The notes under the pieces are model-generated. The model was not told the DNA's origin, did not search any database, and worked only from the letters and a program-made list of their open reading frames with translations. Position numbers and translations under genes: made by a program. Of a stretch of 64,000 nt of DNA, positions 51,979-61,905 are shown piece by piece; within the stretch, counting starts at the first letter, position 1; each line of letters opens with the position of its first letter. The stretch covers positions 1-64,000 of the forward strand of contig NZ_SWLZ01000006.1 in assembly GCF_005502275.1 (NCBI RefSeq). Direction: 5' to 3'. This DNA comes from Robertmurraya siralis (GTDB lineage Bacteria > Bacillota > Bacilli > Bacillales > Cytobacillaceae).

Positions 51979-52096
51979 TATTTTTTGGCTCATTTCCCCT
52001 CTCTTGCAGCTATGCTGAAAAGGCGCGTGAAATCTATCTTCGATTCGCACAAAATGAGCCAAAAATCGTTTATCAACAATATCGTTAAACAAAGCG
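51979..52096 (-). repeat. Dispersed palindromic repeat family, copy C (longest copy)
   Basis: TTTTTTGGCTCATTT (about 51981-51995) and AAATGAGCCAAAAA (52052-52065) form distant inverted arms. The right end ATCAACAATATCGTTAAACA AAGC matches copies A, B, D, F and G. It lies between the convergent XRE-cupin gene and the ABC transporter ATPase gene. Confidence 0.5.
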
Positions 52097-52097
52097 A

Positions 52098-52919
52098 TTA
52101 AATTAAAACCGCTCGATCATTGCTCATTTTTTCCCCACGGATGCGTTGGAACTCTTCCAAGAGCTTTTCTACTGTCAACTGCTGTTTTTGTTTCTCATCT
52201 GCCTGAAAAATAATTTGTCCTTTATCCATCATAATCAGTTTATTGCCCAGCTCCAATGCTTGCTCCATATTGTGAGTAACCATTAATGTTGTGAGCTTAA
52301 ATTCATGAACAATTTCCTTCGTCAATCTCGTTATCAGCTCCGCCCGGGAAGGATCAAGCGCCGCTGTATGCTCATCCAATAATAAAATTTTCGGTTCCGT
52401 AAAGGTTGCCATTAATAAAGATAATGCTTGGCGCTCACCGCCAGAAAGAAGGCCGACTTTGGCCTCAAGCCGATTTTCTAAACCTAAATGAAGAATCTCA
52501 AGCTTTTCTTTAAAAAATTCTCGTTTCTTTTTCGATACACCGATTTTTAATCGACGAGAACGTGTCCTTGCATATGCAAGTGCTAAATTCTCTTCAATAG
52601 TCATCGATGGTGCTGTCCCCGCCATCGGATCCTGAAAGACCCGACCAATTAACCTTGAGCGTCTATGCTCTTTTTCCGTTGTCACATCATAACCGTCAAT
52701 CTTTACAACGCCAAGATCCGGGATAAGCTTGCCGGAGATCATATTCATTAACGTCGATTTTCCTGCCCCGTTGCTGCCGATAACCGTAACAAAGTCACCT
52801 GATTCAAGGACAAGATTAATATGATCAAGGGCAATTTTTTCATCTGGTGTTCCTTCGTTAAACACTTTATAAATCTGTTTTAATTGCAGCAAGGCTTTCA
52901 CCACTTTTCTCTTCATCAT
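52098..52919 (-). CDS. ABC transporter ATP-binding protein (TrpZ-like)
   Basis: The 273-residue ATPase has Walker A IGSNGAGKSTLMN, Q-loop VFQDPMAG, signature LLSGGERQALSL, Walker B ILLLDEHTAAL and switch His in VTHNME. It overlaps the permease gene by 53 bp. The ATG at 52919 has AAGGA 8 bp upstream; a TTG at 52892 that starts at the conserved LLQLKQIYKVF is an alternative. It works with the permease and lipoprotein next to it. Confidence 0.9.
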   Translation of the reverse strand: MMKRKVVKALLQLKQIYKVFNEGTPDEKIALDHINLVLESGDFVTVIGSNGAGKSTLMNMISGKLIPDLGVVKIDGYDVTTEKEHRRSRLIGRVFQDPMAGTAPSMTIEENLALAYARTRSRRLKIGVSKKKREFFKEKLEILHLGLENRLEAKVGLLSGGERQALSLLMATFTEPKILLLDEHTAALDPSRAELITRLTKEIVHEFKLTTLMVTHNMEQALELGNKLIMMDKGQIIFQADEKQKQQLTVEKLLEEFQRIRGEKMSNDRAVLI

Positions 52920-53895
52920 TCATTTTTTCCTTCGGTGCAAGCAATCTTTTTTTCTTCTTTTGCTTATCTCTTTGCCACTCAATCATTTTCGGGATAACGA
53001 GAGCAGAGACGACAATAAAGGCGGTAATAAGCTTCATATCTCCCGTCTCCAAAAATTCAACCCTCAGCGCAAGAGAAACAATCACCCGGTATAAAATGGC
53101 CCCACCAATCACGGCGAGAGTTGCTCTCACGATCGTTTTTGCACCAAAAACCGCTTCACCGATAATCACAGATGCGAGACCAATCACAATCATACCGATC
53201 CCCATCCCGACATCACTAAACCCACTGTACTGCCCTATTAAAGCTCCGGATAATGCAACAAGAGCGTTTGAGATTCCTAACCCCAGCACTTTCAAATGAT
53301 CCGTATTAGCAGAGAAGCTCCGGATCATTGTCTCGTTATCACCCGTTGCCCGAATCGCCAAACCAATATCGGTTTTTAAGAATAGATCGATGAGCACTTT
53401 GACAATAAAGGCAAGAATGAGCATGATCACTAAAATTCCCCATGTTTTCGGAATAAAACTCGAAAGTCCGAGCGTATGGAAAAGAGACTGGATTGCATCA
53501 TCAATTTTTAAGCTCTTCCAAAAATCAGTAAATTGGGTGAGAAGAGTTTCTTGATTTAACAAAGAAATATTCGATTTCCCCATAATTCTCAGATTGATCG
53601 AATAGAGGGCAATCATCATTAAAATTCCTGACAGCAAAGGATTAATTTTCCCTTTTGTGTGGAGAAGACCCGTTACACATCCAGCCAAAAAGCCTGCCAC
53701 CATCGCTAATAGTGTTGCCAAGAGGGGATTCATTCCCCCCATAATAAAGACAGCAGCAACAGCTGCTCCAGTTACAAAACTCCCATCCACCGTTAAGTCA
53801 GGAAAATCTAATATTCTAAATGATAAATATACTCCCAAAGCCATGAGGGCATACATAGCACCCGCTTCGACAGAACCAAAGATTGCAGTAAACAT
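52867..53895 (-). CDS. ABC transporter permease (TrpY-like, BPD_transp_2)
   Basis: The 342-residue membrane protein has eight or nine helices, starting MFTAIFGSVEAGAMYALMAL. The stretch LDFPDLTVDGSFVTGAA near the N-terminus is typical of permeases paired with PF04392-type binding proteins. The cytosolic C-terminus is Lys-rich (DKQKKKKRLL). GGGAG precedes the ATG. Confidence 0.9.
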   Translation of the reverse strand: MFTAIFGSVEAGAMYALMALGVYLSFRILDFPDLTVDGSFVTGAAVAAVFIMGGMNPLLATLLAMVAGFLAGCVTGLLHTKGKINPLLSGILMMIALYSINLRIMGKSNISLLNQETLLTQFTDFWKSLKIDDAIQSLFHTLGLSSFIPKTWGILVIMLILAFIVKVLIDLFLKTDIGLAIRATGDNETMIRSFSANTDHLKVLGLGISNALVALSGALIGQYSGFSDVGMGIGMIVIGLASVIIGEAVFGAKTIVRATLAVIGGAILYRVIVSLALRVEFLETGDMKLITAFIVVSALVIPKMIEWQRDKQKKKKRLLAPKEKMNDEEKSGESLAAIKTDL

Positions 53896-53924
53896 AAAAT
53901 CTCCCTTTCGAATAGAAAAGTGAA

Positions 53925-54120
53925 AGCGCCTCGCTCATCACCGTATAAACTGGGGAGAACCTGAAGTTTGAGAGGCGCTGGAACTAAACAAATCTAAAAA
54001 TCTAAATTTATAATACTTACTTAATAACAGCAAGAAAAACGCAAGCTCATCACACTAGGGTGAGTCACTATGCTGAATCCTTTCATACAAACCAAGGGCT
54101 TCTCCATTTGTGGAAGCCCT
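53925..54120 (-). other. Two hairpins between the binding protein and permease genes
   Basis: AGCGCCTC (53925-53932) pairs with GAGGCGCT (53972-53979), and AGGGCTTC (54095-54102) pairs with GAAGCCCT (54113-54120). Neither has a strong T-run on the minus strand. Placed downstream of the lipoprotein gene, such stems usually protect the upstream message or partly terminate, giving more binding protein than permease. Confidence 0.5.
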
Positions 54121-54130
54121 GGATTGCTAC

Positions 54131-55129
54131 CTACTCTAAAAATTGCGCAATATCGTTCCATTCTTCTTTCAATTCTACATTCATTTCCTCGGCAGCTTTT
54201 TTATTGATTACAAGCTTAACCTCTGTCGGATATTGTGCAGGAATTTCTCCTGGACTTTTTTCTCCTTTTAAAATCTCAACGGCCATTTTTCCAGCTTCGT
54301 AACCAATTGCTTCATAAGAAATCCCATATGCAGCAAAGGCTCCTTTTTCAACAGAATCTGTTTCGCCAACGAATAATGGAATATCATTGTCATTTGAAAC
54401 TTGGATGACAGCGTCAAGGGCAGACACAACAGTATTATCAGTAATGATGTAAATGGCATCTACTTTCCCCATTAAAGATTCAGCGGCCTGTTTAACATCT
54501 GCAGAAGTGGCCACCGATCTTTCCACTAACTCGACGCTTGTTCCCTCCAACGCTTTTTTCATCTCGTCAATCTGGACGATAGAGTTTTGCTCACCGGTGT
54601 TATAAATTGTCCCAATGGATTTTGCCCCATAGTCTTCAACAATAAACTTAATCGTGCTTGGAATAGCATCTGGATACATATCACTTGTTCCGGTGACATT
54701 GCCACCTGGTTCTTCAAAAGATGTAATCAACTCTGCTCCAACCGGATCTGTTACAGACGTAAACACAATCGGAATATCAGTCGTTGCATTTAAAGCACTT
54801 TGAGCAGCTGGTGTCGCATTGGCAAAGATCAAATCGACTTGATCACCGACAAAATTGCTTGCAATGGCTTGTGCGTTTGGCATTTCACCTTGCGCATTTT
54901 GCTCATCATATTCAACTTTTAACCCTGCCTCTTCGAGCGCTTTTTTAAATCCAACCGTCGCTGCGTCAAGAGAAGGATGAGCTACGATCTGAGAAATTCC
55001 CACTTTATATGTTTTTTCGGAATCACCACTTCCGCCGTCCCCATTAGATTCCTCCGAAGAACCGCAGCCACTCAAAATAAGTGCTCCCATTATCCCAACA
55101 GCAGCTACTGTTTTTAATTTTTTCAACAT
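54131..55129 (-). CDS. ABC transporter substrate-binding lipoprotein (PF04392, TrpX-like)
   Basis: The 332-residue protein has a lipobox signal (ALILSGCGSS) and the two-lobe fold of the ABC_sub_bind family, with VGISQIVAHPSLDAA, DLIFANATPAAQSA and PIVFTSVTDPVGAEL. Streptococcal TrpX of this family binds tryptophan, but the family also binds other aromatic ligands. The substrate here is not known. It is first in its operon. Confidence 0.88.
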   Translation of the reverse strand: MLKKLKTVAAVGIMGALILSGCGSSEESNGDGGSGDSEKTYKVGISQIVAHPSLDAATVGFKKALEEAGLKVEYDEQNAQGEMPNAQAIASNFVGDQVDLIFANATPAAQSALNATTDIPIVFTSVTDPVGAELITSFEEPGGNVTGTSDMYPDAIPSTIKFIVEDYGAKSIGTIYNTGEQNSIVQIDEMKKALEGTSVELVERSVATSADVKQAAESLMGKVDAIYIITDNTVVSALDAVIQVSNDNDIPLFVGETDSVEKGAFAAYGISYEAIGYEAGKMAVEILKGEKSPGEIPAQYPTEVKLVINKKAAEEMNVELKEEWNDIAQFLE

Positions 55130-55636
55130 TATTCTGTTCCCCCATTTTTATTTACTTTTCTGCTTTGAAGCTTTTATGCTTTCATGTACTAAATAACAAT
55201 ATTTAACTAGAATTATATAATTATCTTCTATATTATTTCAAGTGTTTTTGCATAAAGTTAAAAATTTTTTGAAAATAATATTTATCCATTTTTACTGCCA
55301 TTTGCAATGAAAGCGATGAATGAGGTCAACACGATGCTTTGTTCCCTTTTCAAACAGCAAGAATTCCATGCGGAGGGAATGCCTGTTAGATGATTAAACT
55401 GCTTGGCGCAAGACGTAGAAACAGGTACTGAAAAGAACGGGCATTTACAAGATTTGTTACATGCCTTTATCAGCAATTTTTAACAAGCGCAACATAAAAA
55501 AGGCAGTTCAAATTCTCACTGCCTTTTATCCATTAATTTGTCTCAAAATATCGTAAAAAGAAGCTTTCCCGTGTTCGCTGCTTGCCTCATCAAATGCTTG
55601 AACCACAAAGCAATGACCCTTTACAGCTTAAGGTTT
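55130..55636. other. 507-bp spacer upstream of the ABC operon
   Basis: The spacer contains the ABC operon promoter region (AT-rich, 55130-55270) and the lcfB terminator (55496-55528). A 64-residue leftward frame at 55282-55476 has no ribosome binding site and no recognised domain. It may be decayed coding DNA. Confidence 0.4.
55496..55528 (-). terminator. Terminator of lcfB
   Basis: AAAAAAGGCAGT and ACTGCCTTTTA form the stem with a 10-nt loop; the minus-strand transcript ends in TTTTTT. Confidence 0.82.
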
Positions 55637-57184
55637 TCAACTTTTTAGCACTTGCTCTTTCAAAGCTCTGCGCAAAATCTTCCCAGTTGTATTTTTCGGG
55701 AGTTCTTGTAAAAACTCAATGAGAGTTGGTGTTTTATACTTTGCTAGATGTTCTTTGGCATAGCTTATAACCGCCTCTTCTGTTAAAGCTGGATTATTGC
55801 TTACTACATAAGCTTTCACTGCCTCACCTTGGTTCGGATCAGGAACACCGATGACCGCTGCCTCAACAATTTCTCGATGATTATATAACACTTCCTCAAC
55901 CTCACGTGGATAAACATTGTAACCGCCTACAATAATAAGATCTTTTTTGCGATCAACAATATAGAAATACCCATCCTCATCCATCATAGCCATATCACCA
56001 GTATAAAGCCAGCCATCGCGAATCGTTGCTGCTGTTTCTTCCGGCATTTTGTAATAGCCTTTCATAACATTTGGACCACGAACAATTAATTCTCCAGAAT
56101 GTCCGACAGGTACCTCTTCTCCTAACTCATTGACGACTTTATTTTCAACATGGACGATTGACTGACCGATAGAGCCTGCTTTTCTTGGACGATCCAGTGG
56201 ATTAAAACATGTAACAGGTGCTGCTTCAGAAAGCCCATACCCCTCTGAAATGACAACTTTAAATTTCTCTTCAAAGCTCTTTAACAAAGCAACTGGCATC
56301 GCCGCCCCTCCAGAAATGCATAGTCGTAAAGACTGCAAATCTTTCGGATCACCTTCTGGATATTGATAAAGAAAATTGTACATCGTTGGAACCCCAGCAA
56401 AGACCGTAGCTTCATATTTTTTGGCCAGTCGAAAAATTTCCTTAGGACTGAACTTTGGATCGATGAGGAGCGTTGCCCCACTTAACAACGGGGCATTCAA
56501 GCAGACTGTTAAGCAAAAAACATGAAACATCGGCAATGTTGTAATCACTCGATCATCTTCATTCATATGAAGATAAATGCCCACATCCCTAGCATTCGAA
56601 TAAAGGTTTTTATGAGTTAGCATAGCGCCTTTAGGCTTACCTGTTGTTCCCGAGGTATATAAAATAAGCGCCACGTCATCCTCATCAACCTCAGGTGCTC
56701 GAAAACTCAACTGTCCTAATGCAACAACTTCTGAAAACGATTTCAACTTTGAGTAGATCGATAATTGACTGTTACTAGTTCCTTTTCCCTGCGGCGTTTC
56801 ACAAACAATATAATGCTCTACTTTTGGAAGCGTGTGATGCATTTTTTCTGCTAATGGTACTAATAAATCAAGGGCAATTACGGTGGTCACATCACCATTG
56901 TTCAAAATGTAGCCAATTTCGTCAGGCGTATAGATTGGATTAATCGGAATAACAGTTGCCCCAAGACGCAATGCCCCGTACATTCCAATGACAAAAAAAG
57001 GTGAATTCCCCAATAGCAAACCCACATGATCCCCTTTTTTTACCCCCAGCTTTTCCAATCCAGAAGCAAACTTTGTAATCGCCCCATCCAACTCTGCATA
57101 CGTGCTTGGCTGATCTTCAAAATAATATGCTGGTTTATGAGGCACTCTTTTTGCCGTTTCATGCAGTTGAGAAGATAAATTCAT
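55637..57184 (-). CDS. lcfB: Long-chain fatty-acid-CoA ligase LcfB (YhfL)
   Basis: The 515-residue AMP-forming ligase has the P-loop [16 protein letters not shown], the A5 motif [34 protein letters not shown], the hinge [17 protein letters not shown] and the catalytic Lys in TTGKILRR. It activates fatty acids for beta-oxidation or lipid synthesis. GGGATGGAG precedes the ATG. Its place next to lplJ and yhfI follows the B. subtilis yhf order. Confidence 0.92.
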   Translation of the reverse strand: MNLSSQLHETAKRVPHKPAYYFEDQPSTYAELDGAITKFASGLEKLGVKKGDHVGLLLGNSPFFVIGMYGALRLGATVIPINPIYTPDEIGYILNNGDVTTVIALDLLVPLAEKMHHTLPKVEHYIVCETPQGKGTSNSQLSIYSKLKSFSEVVALGQLSFRAPEVDEDDVALILYTSGTTGKPKGAMLTHKNLYSNARDVGIYLHMNEDDRVITTLPMFHVFCLTVCLNAPLLSGATLLIDPKFSPKEIFRLAKKYEATVFAGVPTMYNFLYQYPEGDPKDLQSLRLCISGGAAMPVALLKSFEEKFKVVISEGYGLSEAAPVTCFNPLDRPRKAGSIGQSIVHVENKVVNELGEEVPVGHSGELIVRGPNVMKGYYKMPEETAATIRDGWLYTGDMAMMDEDGYFYIVDRKKDLIIVGGYNVYPREVEEVLYNHREIVEAAVIGVPDPNQGEAVKAYVVSNNPALTEEAVISYAKEHLAKYKTPTLIEFLQELPKNTTGKILRRALKEQVLKS

Positions 57185-57449
57185 CTACTCCATCCCCTTT
57201 GTTTATTGTGAAGAATTTCCCGAAAAAAACTTCATAGGATAACTAGGTGGAGCGTACCTTCATGCTGATTTCCATAAATTTGAGAAATGTTCACAAATTT
57301 TTAATAAATCACAAATATATTATATTAAAAGAAGATCACCTCTTCAATAGAAAACGCATACATAATCGAATTTTTAAAATATTAAAATAGAAAAACCTCC
57401 CCCTTTTTACCTTTTATTTATGCATAAAGAAAAATTAATTGTTTTTCTA

Positions 57450-57480
57450 AAAAAAAAACGATGCCCTATAGACATCGTTA
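57450..57480 (-). terminator. Terminator overlapping the lplJ stop
   Basis: ACGATG and CATCGT (57459-57479) form the stem; the minus-strand product runs into nine T residues. The stem includes the stop codon region of lplJ. Confidence 0.75.
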
Positions 57481-58467
57481 ATAAATTAATTGACTAAATT
57501 CTTCTTTTGTTATATTGCCAAAATAATGTTTAATATCGACATCAGCAAGGGCTTTATCGATTTCAGCTTTTTCGTAGCGTTTGCCAAGCAATTTTTGTTC
57601 AATATCTGCCACATCTCCTACGCCAAAGAAATCTCCAAAAATTTTGCAGTTTTCGATCATTCCTTTATTTACTTCTAAGCGCACATCGATGCTGCCGACA
57701 GGAAAACGGTGGGAATGCTGAAGATTAAATTTTGGCGACTTACCATAATTCCAATCCCAATTTTGATAGCGCTCCTTTGAAAGCTGATCAATATTCTCCC
57801 AATCTTTCTCTGTTAAAACATATTCCTGAATGTTTTCTTTGCTGCCGAAGATATATTCTAGCAACAAAGCCCGGAAATCCTCAATTGAGATTTTTTCATC
57901 AAGGAATTCTGAAATATTGGCAACCCTGCTGCGAATCGACTTTATCCCCTTTGACTCAATCTTATCCTTTTTCACCTTTAATGCTGCAACAACATTATCA
58001 ATTTCCGAATCAAGCATAAGAGTCCCGTGGCTGAACATTCTTCCACGAGTAGAAAACTGGGCATTGCCAGAAATTTTTCTGCCTCCAACCACTATGTCAT
58101 TACGACCGCTAAGCTCGGCATGAACTCCTAACTTATGAAGGGCTTGAACAACGGGTTCAGTAAATTTTTTAAAATTATGAAAAGATTCGCCATCGTCCTT
58201 TGTGATAAAACTAAAGTTCAGGTTTCCTAGGTCATGATAAACCGCACCTCCGCCAGATAATCTGCGAACAACTTTAATTCCGTTTTCTTCCACATAGTCT
58301 GTATTTATTTCTTCAATTGTGTTTTGATTTTTTCCAATAATAATAGAAGGCCCGTTTATGTAAAAAAGCAAATAGGTCTCGTTAATATCCAAATTTTTTA
58401 AAGCATACTCTTCAATCGCTAGGTTTATTTGAGGATCTGTAATCCCCTTATTATCTATAAACAACAA
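57478..58467 (-). CDS. lplJ: Lipoate-protein ligase LplJ
   Basis: The 329-residue enzyme attaches free lipoate to carrier domains such as GcvH and E2 proteins. Motifs include SIIIGKNQNTIEEIN, VRRLSGGGAVYHDLGNLNFS, GRNDIVVGGRKISGNAQ and KVKKDKIESKG. It closely follows B. subtilis LplJ (YhfJ). The start is TTG at 58467, followed by a second TTG codon; AAGGAG lies 12 bp upstream. Confidence 0.93.
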   Translation of the reverse strand: MLFIDNKGITDPQINLAIEEYALKNLDINETYLLFYINGPSIIIGKNQNTIEEINTDYVEENGIKVVRRLSGGGAVYHDLGNLNFSFITKDDGESFHNFKKFTEPVVQALHKLGVHAELSGRNDIVVGGRKISGNAQFSTRGRMFSHGTLMLDSEIDNVVAALKVKKDKIESKGIKSIRSRVANISEFLDEKISIEDFRALLLEYIFGSKENIQEYVLTEKDWENIDQLSKERYQNWDWNYGKSPKFNLQHSHRFPVGSIDVRLEVNKGMIENCKIFGDFFGVGDVADIEQKLLGKRYEKAEIDKALADVDIKHYFGNITKEEFSQLIY

Positions 58468-58483
58468 TTTCTAAATCAACTCC

Positions 58484-59218
58484 TTATAAAGTTATAACCT
58501 TCCCAAACTGGGCTAATGAAACAGGACCTGCATAGATTTCCTGCGCTTCACTAACAAGATTCTCAAGATTTCCATATTGCGGCAAATGGGTCAAAATGAC
58601 TTCTTTAACATTCGCTGATTGCGCCAAATTACCGACATCAATACTGTTCATATGGCCGGCATTTTTCCCATCTTGTCCCTTAAAAAAGTTGCATTCAGCA
58701 AGAAGCAAATCAGCCTTGTCCGAAAATGCGATAAACTCGTCTTTAAATGAGGTATCAGCAGTATAAACCAACGCCTTTCCATCTGCTTCAATTCTCATGG
58801 CAAAGCATGGGACTGGATGGTTCGTTCTTAAAAATTGAATCGTAAACGGGCCTATAGTTAAACGCTTTTGCGGATTATAGGCAATTCCTTCCGTAACCCC
58901 TGTATGGGTAAGCTTACTAAATTCCAGTTCATCTAATAGATGTCCATAGATCGGAAGCGTCGCCGGCTTCTCACCGATGAAACTTTTTATTAAACGAGCA
59001 TGCTGCAATACCCCTATGTCGGCAATGTGATCAGCATGATAATGCGATATAACGACAGCATCAAGCTCCTCAGGCTCAACTAAATTTTGCAATTTGGCCA
59101 AAACCCCACTGCCACAATCGATCAGTAGTTTAAACTTACCATGCTCCAATAAATAGCCTGTACTCGCTTCATTTACCTTCGGATAACCGCCCCAAAAACC
59201 AATAATCGTCAATTTCAT
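58484..59218 (-). CDS. yhfI: MBL-fold metallohydrolase YhfI
   Basis: The 244-residue protein has the metal motif SHYHADHIADI, with other ligands in TNHPVPCFAMRI, YTADTSF and LTHLPQYG. This resembles RNase Z-like and phosphodiesterase-type beta-lactamase-fold hydrolases. The substrate is unknown. It is 16 bp upstream of lplJ and probably cotranscribed, as in B. subtilis. Confidence 0.9.
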   Translation of the reverse strand: MKLTIIGFWGGYPKVNEASTGYLLEHGKFKLLIDCGSGVLAKLQNLVEPEELDAVVISHYHADHIADIGVLQHARLIKSFIGEKPATLPIYGHLLDELEFSKLTHTGVTEGIAYNPQKRLTIGPFTIQFLRTNHPVPCFAMRIEADGKALVYTADTSFKDEFIAFSDKADLLLAECNFFKGQDGKNAGHMNSIDVGNLAQSANVKEVILTHLPQYGNLENLVSEAQEIYAGPVSLAQFGKVITL

Positions 59219-59359
59219 AAACCTACCTCCTCATAATGCCATTATATAAGATTTCACAAAAATAATAAAAAAACTGTATTGACACCTCAAAACTGTTATA
59301 ATACAATTAAGATAATATTAAAACTGTTTCAAACACCTGAACCGAAGGAGGCTATAAAC

Positions 59360-59494
59360 ATGATTCAAAGCATTGTTGAATTTTTCAATAATTTGCCGGC
59401 AAAAGAGTGTAGCGACTGTGGTGTAAAGATCGAAGAACAGCACGAGTGTTATAGCAATAAATGTGATCATTGTCTAGGTGTTACAACTTTATAA
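59360..59494 (+). CDS. yhfH: YhfH family small zinc-ribbon protein, 44 residues
   Basis: The protein starts MIQSIVEFFNNLPAKECSDC and ends CDHCLGVTTL. Five cysteines and a His (CSDC, HECYSNKCDHC) form two zinc-knuckle-like pairs. Size and pattern match YhfH, which also lies beside yhfI in B. subtilis. Function is unknown. The start at 59360 has GAAGGAGG 8 bp upstream. Confidence 0.82.
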   Translation: MIQSIVEFFNNLPAKECSDCGVKIEEQHECYSNKCDHCLGVTTL

Positions 59495-59653
59495 AGCTTA
59501 CGCTAATGGCACGTCGTTCAAACTAAGTATGGGTGACTGCTGTAGATTTAAGGAAAACTCTTTGACCATGATAATCGTTTTAATTCAATGTGATATTCGT
59601 TTTCTATCAAAATGCATCTGCATTTTGTTCCATAATCCCTTCCAAATTTGAAA

Positions 59654-59686
59654 GCCAGTTGTCATTTGACAACTGGCACTTTTTTT
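59654..59686 (+). terminator. Terminator after yhfH, overlapping the yhgE stop
   Basis: GCCAGTTGTC and GACAACTGGC form a perfect 10-bp stem with an ATTT loop, then TTTTTTT. Confidence 0.82.
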
Positions 59687-61838
59687 ACTCTTTTACAAGT
59701 ATTTCAAATTGACGTTTATGCTTAAGTTTAAAGTAAAATAGACTTCCAATAATAAATAAACACATAAACCCGATCAAAACAAATAAATTTTGCCACATAA
59801 ATCCGTAATCACCGCTAGAAATAACTGCTTTTAAGCCTTGGACCGTATAGGTCATCGGCAGGAATGCATTAAAGTGCTGCAGGAATCTCGGAATTAATTC
59901 TAATGGAAAAGTTCCAGCACTTGTCGTTAATTGGAAAATCAAAATTAAAATCGCAATAAATCTGCCCGGATCGCCAAAGGCCGTTACAAAAAATTGAATT
60001 AACGCTACAAAGGTTAAGCTTGTAACAACAACAAACAATAAAAATAATGGTATGTTTTTCACTTCTAGTCCTAGAGCAGTCATTAAAACCGCTGCTGCAA
60101 TCAAACCTTGAATAATGCCAATTCCTGAAAGGATCGCAAATTTACTTGCGAACCAGGTCCAGGCGTTTTTCGGAACTGCAGCAGGCTGCCTTAGCGGAAA
60201 AACAATGGAAAGCAAGAGTGCTCCAACGAATAAACCGAGTGAGATAAAATATGGCGCAAAGCCGGTACCATAGTTTGGAACTTCATTAATTTTTTCATCT
60301 TGAATATCAACTGGGGCTGCCATCATCTGATAAGTTTTATCATTAGCCTCGACAGTTGATGCTTCCTCTGCACCATCAGCTAGTTTATCGGCCAATTCAC
60401 TGCTTCCATCTGCAAGTTCAACCGTACCATCTGCTAACTCTTTTGCCCCCTCCTCTAATTGACCGGCACCGATTGTAATTTTATCCGTTCCATCACTCAA
60501 CTCATTTAATCCACTTGATAAAAGAGAAGCACCGCCCGCTAATTCGTTTGCGCCCGCTTTTGCCTCTGAAAATTTTTGTGCAAATGTTCCCATTCCAGAT
60601 TGAAATTGTTTTTGACCCTCAACCATTTTCCTAGAACCTTCATGGAGAGCTTTGCTCCCCTCAGCAAGTCTGTGGACACCTGTTTCAAGCTGTGTTTGCT
60701 TCTCGGATAATAAAGTCAAATTACTTGAAAGGGTATCTGCCCCTTGCGAGATTTGTCCTGCCCCCTCAGCCAATTTTGAGGTACCTGCTGTTAGAGAGTT
60801 TAAAATCCCTTCTAATTCTTTTTGCTGAGCTGGCTCCAGCATAGATAATACTCCTTCAAGCTGCTGCTTGAGCATCATCATTCCGCCGCTTACATTTTTC
60901 GCTTCCGCCTGCCATGTATCCAAAGAGTTCGACAGGTGTGCTGCCCCTTGAGCAAGACCTGCTGTACCTTTTGTCATCTCAGGTATTTTCTGATCCATCT
61001 CTTCAATACCGGCTTTTGCTTCAGAGATTCCTTTCGCAAGCTCAGTATTCCCTTTGGAAATTTCTTGTGAAGCTGTTGTTAATGTGGAAAATCCTTTTTC
61101 CAATTCACCCAAACCTTCATTCAAAGATTGAACTCCAGTTGATAGATCCTTAGATCCTGAGTTTGCGCTTTTCATCCCTTCATTAAAGGTAATCGCTTTA
61201 CTTGCTAATTCAGCAAGATGAGTATGCAGCTCATTCGTACCATCCTTCAATTGTTCAGAGCCATCGTTGATTTTTCCTGCACCGTCACTCGCTTCATTGA
61301 GACCGGATGCTAAATCCTCAATGTTAGAGAAAACAGTTTCTGCATAAGTTTCGGTAATTTTATCTGAAATGGAAGCTTTTATTTTTTCAATAGCTGTGCC
61401 ACCAATTTGGGCTGCAAGGAAGTTATAGCTTTCATTTGGAACATAAATTAATTCGAGCTTTTGCGGCTCTTTATCCATTAATGTTGTTGCATTTTCAGAA
61501 AAGTTTTCTGGTATTTCCACAAGCAAATAATAGTTTTGCTTTTCAAGACCTTCATAACCCTCTTTTTTTCCGAGAAATTCAAACTTGAATTCTTCACTAT
61601 CCTTTAATTTATCTACCAATTCATCCCCTAAATTTAAATCCTTCTCACCATAACTCGCCCCTCTATCTTCATTGACAATCGCGACAGGAAGATCTGCTAA
61701 ATGCTCATAAGGGTCCCAAAAAGCCCACAAAAACATCCCGCTATAAAGAATTGGAATAAATAATATCGCAATCACAGGAATTAGCAGCTTTTTATTTTTT
61801 ACTAAAGAACTTAATTCTGCCTTCATCAAATGTCTCAT
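59685..61838 (-). CDS. yhgE: YhgE/Pip family membrane protein
   Basis: The 717-residue protein has one N-terminal membrane helix (LLIPVIAILFIPILYSGMFL). A long extracellular region (about 170-530) follows, full of L-x2-G-x3-L-x2-G periodic repeats such as AKGISEAKAGIEE, LAEGAGQISQGADTL and LADGTVELADGSSELADKL. At least five C-terminal helices end the protein. The Pip domain relates to phage infection proteins and to ESX/type VII accessory proteins; in other species members act as phage receptors. The start at 61838 follows GGAGG. It is 67 bp downstream of the TetR gene. Confidence 0.9.
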   Translation of the reverse strand: MRHLMKAELSSLVKNKKLLIPVIAILFIPILYSGMFLWAFWDPYEHLADLPVAIVNEDRGASYGEKDLNLGDELVDKLKDSEEFKFEFLGKKEGYEGLEKQNYYLLVEIPENFSENATTLMDKEPQKLELIYVPNESYNFLAAQIGGTAIEKIKASISDKITETYAETVFSNIEDLASGLNEASDGAGKINDGSEQLKDGTNELHTHLAELASKAITFNEGMKSANSGSKDLSTGVQSLNEGLGELEKGFSTLTTASQEISKGNTELAKGISEAKAGIEEMDQKIPEMTKGTAGLAQGAAHLSNSLDTWQAEAKNVSGGMMMLKQQLEGVLSMLEPAQQKELEGILNSLTAGTSKLAEGAGQISQGADTLSSNLTLLSEKQTQLETGVHRLAEGSKALHEGSRKMVEGQKQFQSGMGTFAQKFSEAKAGANELAGGASLLSSGLNELSDGTDKITIGAGQLEEGAKELADGTVELADGSSELADKLADGAEEASTVEANDKTYQMMAAPVDIQDEKINEVPNYGTGFAPYFISLGLFVGALLLSIVFPLRQPAAVPKNAWTWFASKFAILSGIGIIQGLIAAAVLMTALGLEVKNIPLFLLFVVVTSLTFVALIQFFVTAFGDPGRFIAILILIFQLTTSAGTFPLELIPRFLQHFNAFLPMTYTVQGLKAVISSGDYGFMWQNLFVLIGFMCLFIIGSLFYFKLKHKRQFEILVKE

Positions 61839-61857
61839 CCCCAACCTCCGTAATAAT

Positions 61858-61880
61858 TGACCATTTTATTCATATGGTCA
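61858..61880. promoter_or_regulatory. 23-bp inverted repeat, candidate YhgD operator at yhgE
   Basis: TGACCA at 61858 and TGGTCA ending at 61880 form a dyad separated by 11 bp, just upstream of the yhgE ribosome binding site. The same architecture occurs at 62493-62515 in front of yhgD. Confidence 0.65.
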
Positions 61881-61905
61881 TTTCTTTAAAAAAATCAAGG
61901 ATTAC

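Noticed and set aside
55282-55476. 64-residue leftward frame with several Cys
   Set aside because: No ribosome binding site and no family resemblance; it lies in the spacer between two operons.
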